Source of the DNA: Haloactinopolyspora alba
Lineage (GTDB): Bacteria; Actinomycetota; Actinomycetes; Jiangellales; Jiangellaceae
DNA: 64,000 bases
NCBI RefSeq assembly: GCF_003014555.1
Contig: NZ_PYGE01000003.1
Coordinates: 320,206 to 384,205 of the forward strand
Reading direction: 5' to 3'
The position numbers were made by a program, and so were the translations under genes. Positions 63,520-64,000 of the stretch are shown piece after piece; position 1 is the stretch's first letter, and each line of letters starts with the position of its first letter. The notes under the pieces were generated by a model. The model was given only the letters and a program-made list of their open reading frames with translations. It searched no databases and was not told the DNA's origin.

Positions 63520-64000
63520 AAATTGATCATGTGCCCGGCGATGCCGTCGATAGCCTCCTTGACCGCCTCGGACAGGGTCGGATGCGCATGGATGTTGCGT
63601 CCGACCTCGTCCGCCGTGAGGTCCCACATCTGCGCCAGCGTCAGCTCGGGCAGCAGCTCGGTGACGTCCGGGCCGATCAGGTGCGCGCCCAGCAGCTCGT
63701 TGCGCTCGGCGTCGGCGACGATCTTCACGAACCCGGCCGTCTCGCCGAGGCCGTGCGCCTTGCCGTTGGCCATGAACGGGAACTTGGACACCTTGACCTG
63801 GTGGCCGAGCTTCTCGGCCTGCTCCTGGGTGTAGCCGAACGCGGCGATCTGCGGCTGGCAATAGGTCGCGCGCGGGATCATCGCGTAGTCGACCGGCATG
63901 GTGTCCGCGCCGGCGATCGTCTCGGCGGCGACGACGGCCTGCGCCTCGGCGGTGTGCGCCAGCATCAGTTTGTTGGTGACGTCACCGATGGCCAGGATGC
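63516..64000 (-). CDS. lpdA: Dihydrolipoyl dehydrogenase, C-terminal part (5' end outside window)
   Basis: The visible 160 residues are the C-terminal dimerisation region of dihydrolipoamide dehydrogenase. [15 protein letters not shown] is the end of the FAD domain, [17 protein letters not shown] starts the interface domain, and [10 protein letters not shown] carries the catalytic His-Glu pair. It serves 2-oxoacid dehydrogenase complexes. The gene begins beyond the right edge. Confidence 0.93.
   Translation of the reverse strand, partial: ILAIGDVTNKLMLAHTAEAQAVVAAETIAGADTMPVDYAMIPRATYCQPQIAAFGYTQEQAEKLGHQVKVSKFPFMANGKAHGLGETAGFVKIVADAERNELLGAHLIGPDVTELLPELTLAQMWDLTADEVGRNIHAHPTLSEAVKEAIDGIAGHMINL

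Overview
The window is GC-rich DNA (about 70% by eye) with dense, often 4-bp-overlapping genes, many GTG starts, and actinobacterial hallmarks: an alpha-glucan phosphorylase / trehalose synthase / maltokinase / branching enzyme locus, an epimerase-thiolase-MeaB group, a Scy/FilP-like coiled-coil protein and many LacI, IclR and TetR regulators. It most likely comes from a soil or plant-associated member of Actinomycetota; the family cannot be fixed from the sequence alone. No rRNA, tRNA, CRISPR array, transposase or phage gene was seen. LAYOUT. 1-6.5 kb: two IclR-controlled acyl-CoA gene sets (CoA-transferase, two SDR dehydrogenases, MaoC hydratase, acyl-CoA dehydrogenase). Similar inverted repeats lie over both iclR starts. 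6.5-14.8 kb: glycogen/trehalose metabolism (glgP, divergent treS-mak-glgB). The maltosyltransferase GlgE is not here, and the maltokinase has Ser where the catalytic Asp is expected. 14.8-21.9 kb: three secreted proteins (subtilase, M14 carboxypeptidase, LVIVD-repeat protein). 22.1-35.8 kb: the most unusual part, a 12-gene leftward LacI-controlled operon. It encodes an ABC sugar-type importer, four different ADP-ribosylglycohydrolase-fold proteins, a ribokinase-like kinase, a fusion of a glycosidase-like barrel with a SUMF1 domain, a class III CoA-transferase and a CitE-type lyase. It reads as a route for importing a ribosyl (or related glycosyl) conjugate, releasing and phosphorylating the sugar, and degrading an acid aglycone as its CoA ester. 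36-42 kb: a 1608-residue secreted GH92 alpha-mannosidase-like enzyme and its LacI regulator, with matching palindromic operators. 42.1-44.6 kb: extracytoplasmic thiol-redox genes (TlpA-like lipoprotein, CcdA-like protein) and a YbbN-like thioredoxin. 44.7-52.7 kb: acyl-CoA mutase large subunit with a perfect 20-bp palindrome upstream, Rrf2, TetR and MarR regulators, small membrane proteins, and meaB, thiolase and methylmalonyl-CoA epimerase genes. 53-64 kb: polarity coiled-coil protein, hydrolases, an MMPL transporter, LysR regulator, SnoaL-like and DinB-like proteins, secreted HNH nuclease, a decayed Fes-type esterase pseudogene, a metallo-beta-lactamase-fold protein, a lipoprotein hydrolase and the 3' end of lpdA. 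A 74-bp intergenic sequence occurs twice, 20 kb apart, at 89% identity, and is otherwise unexplained.
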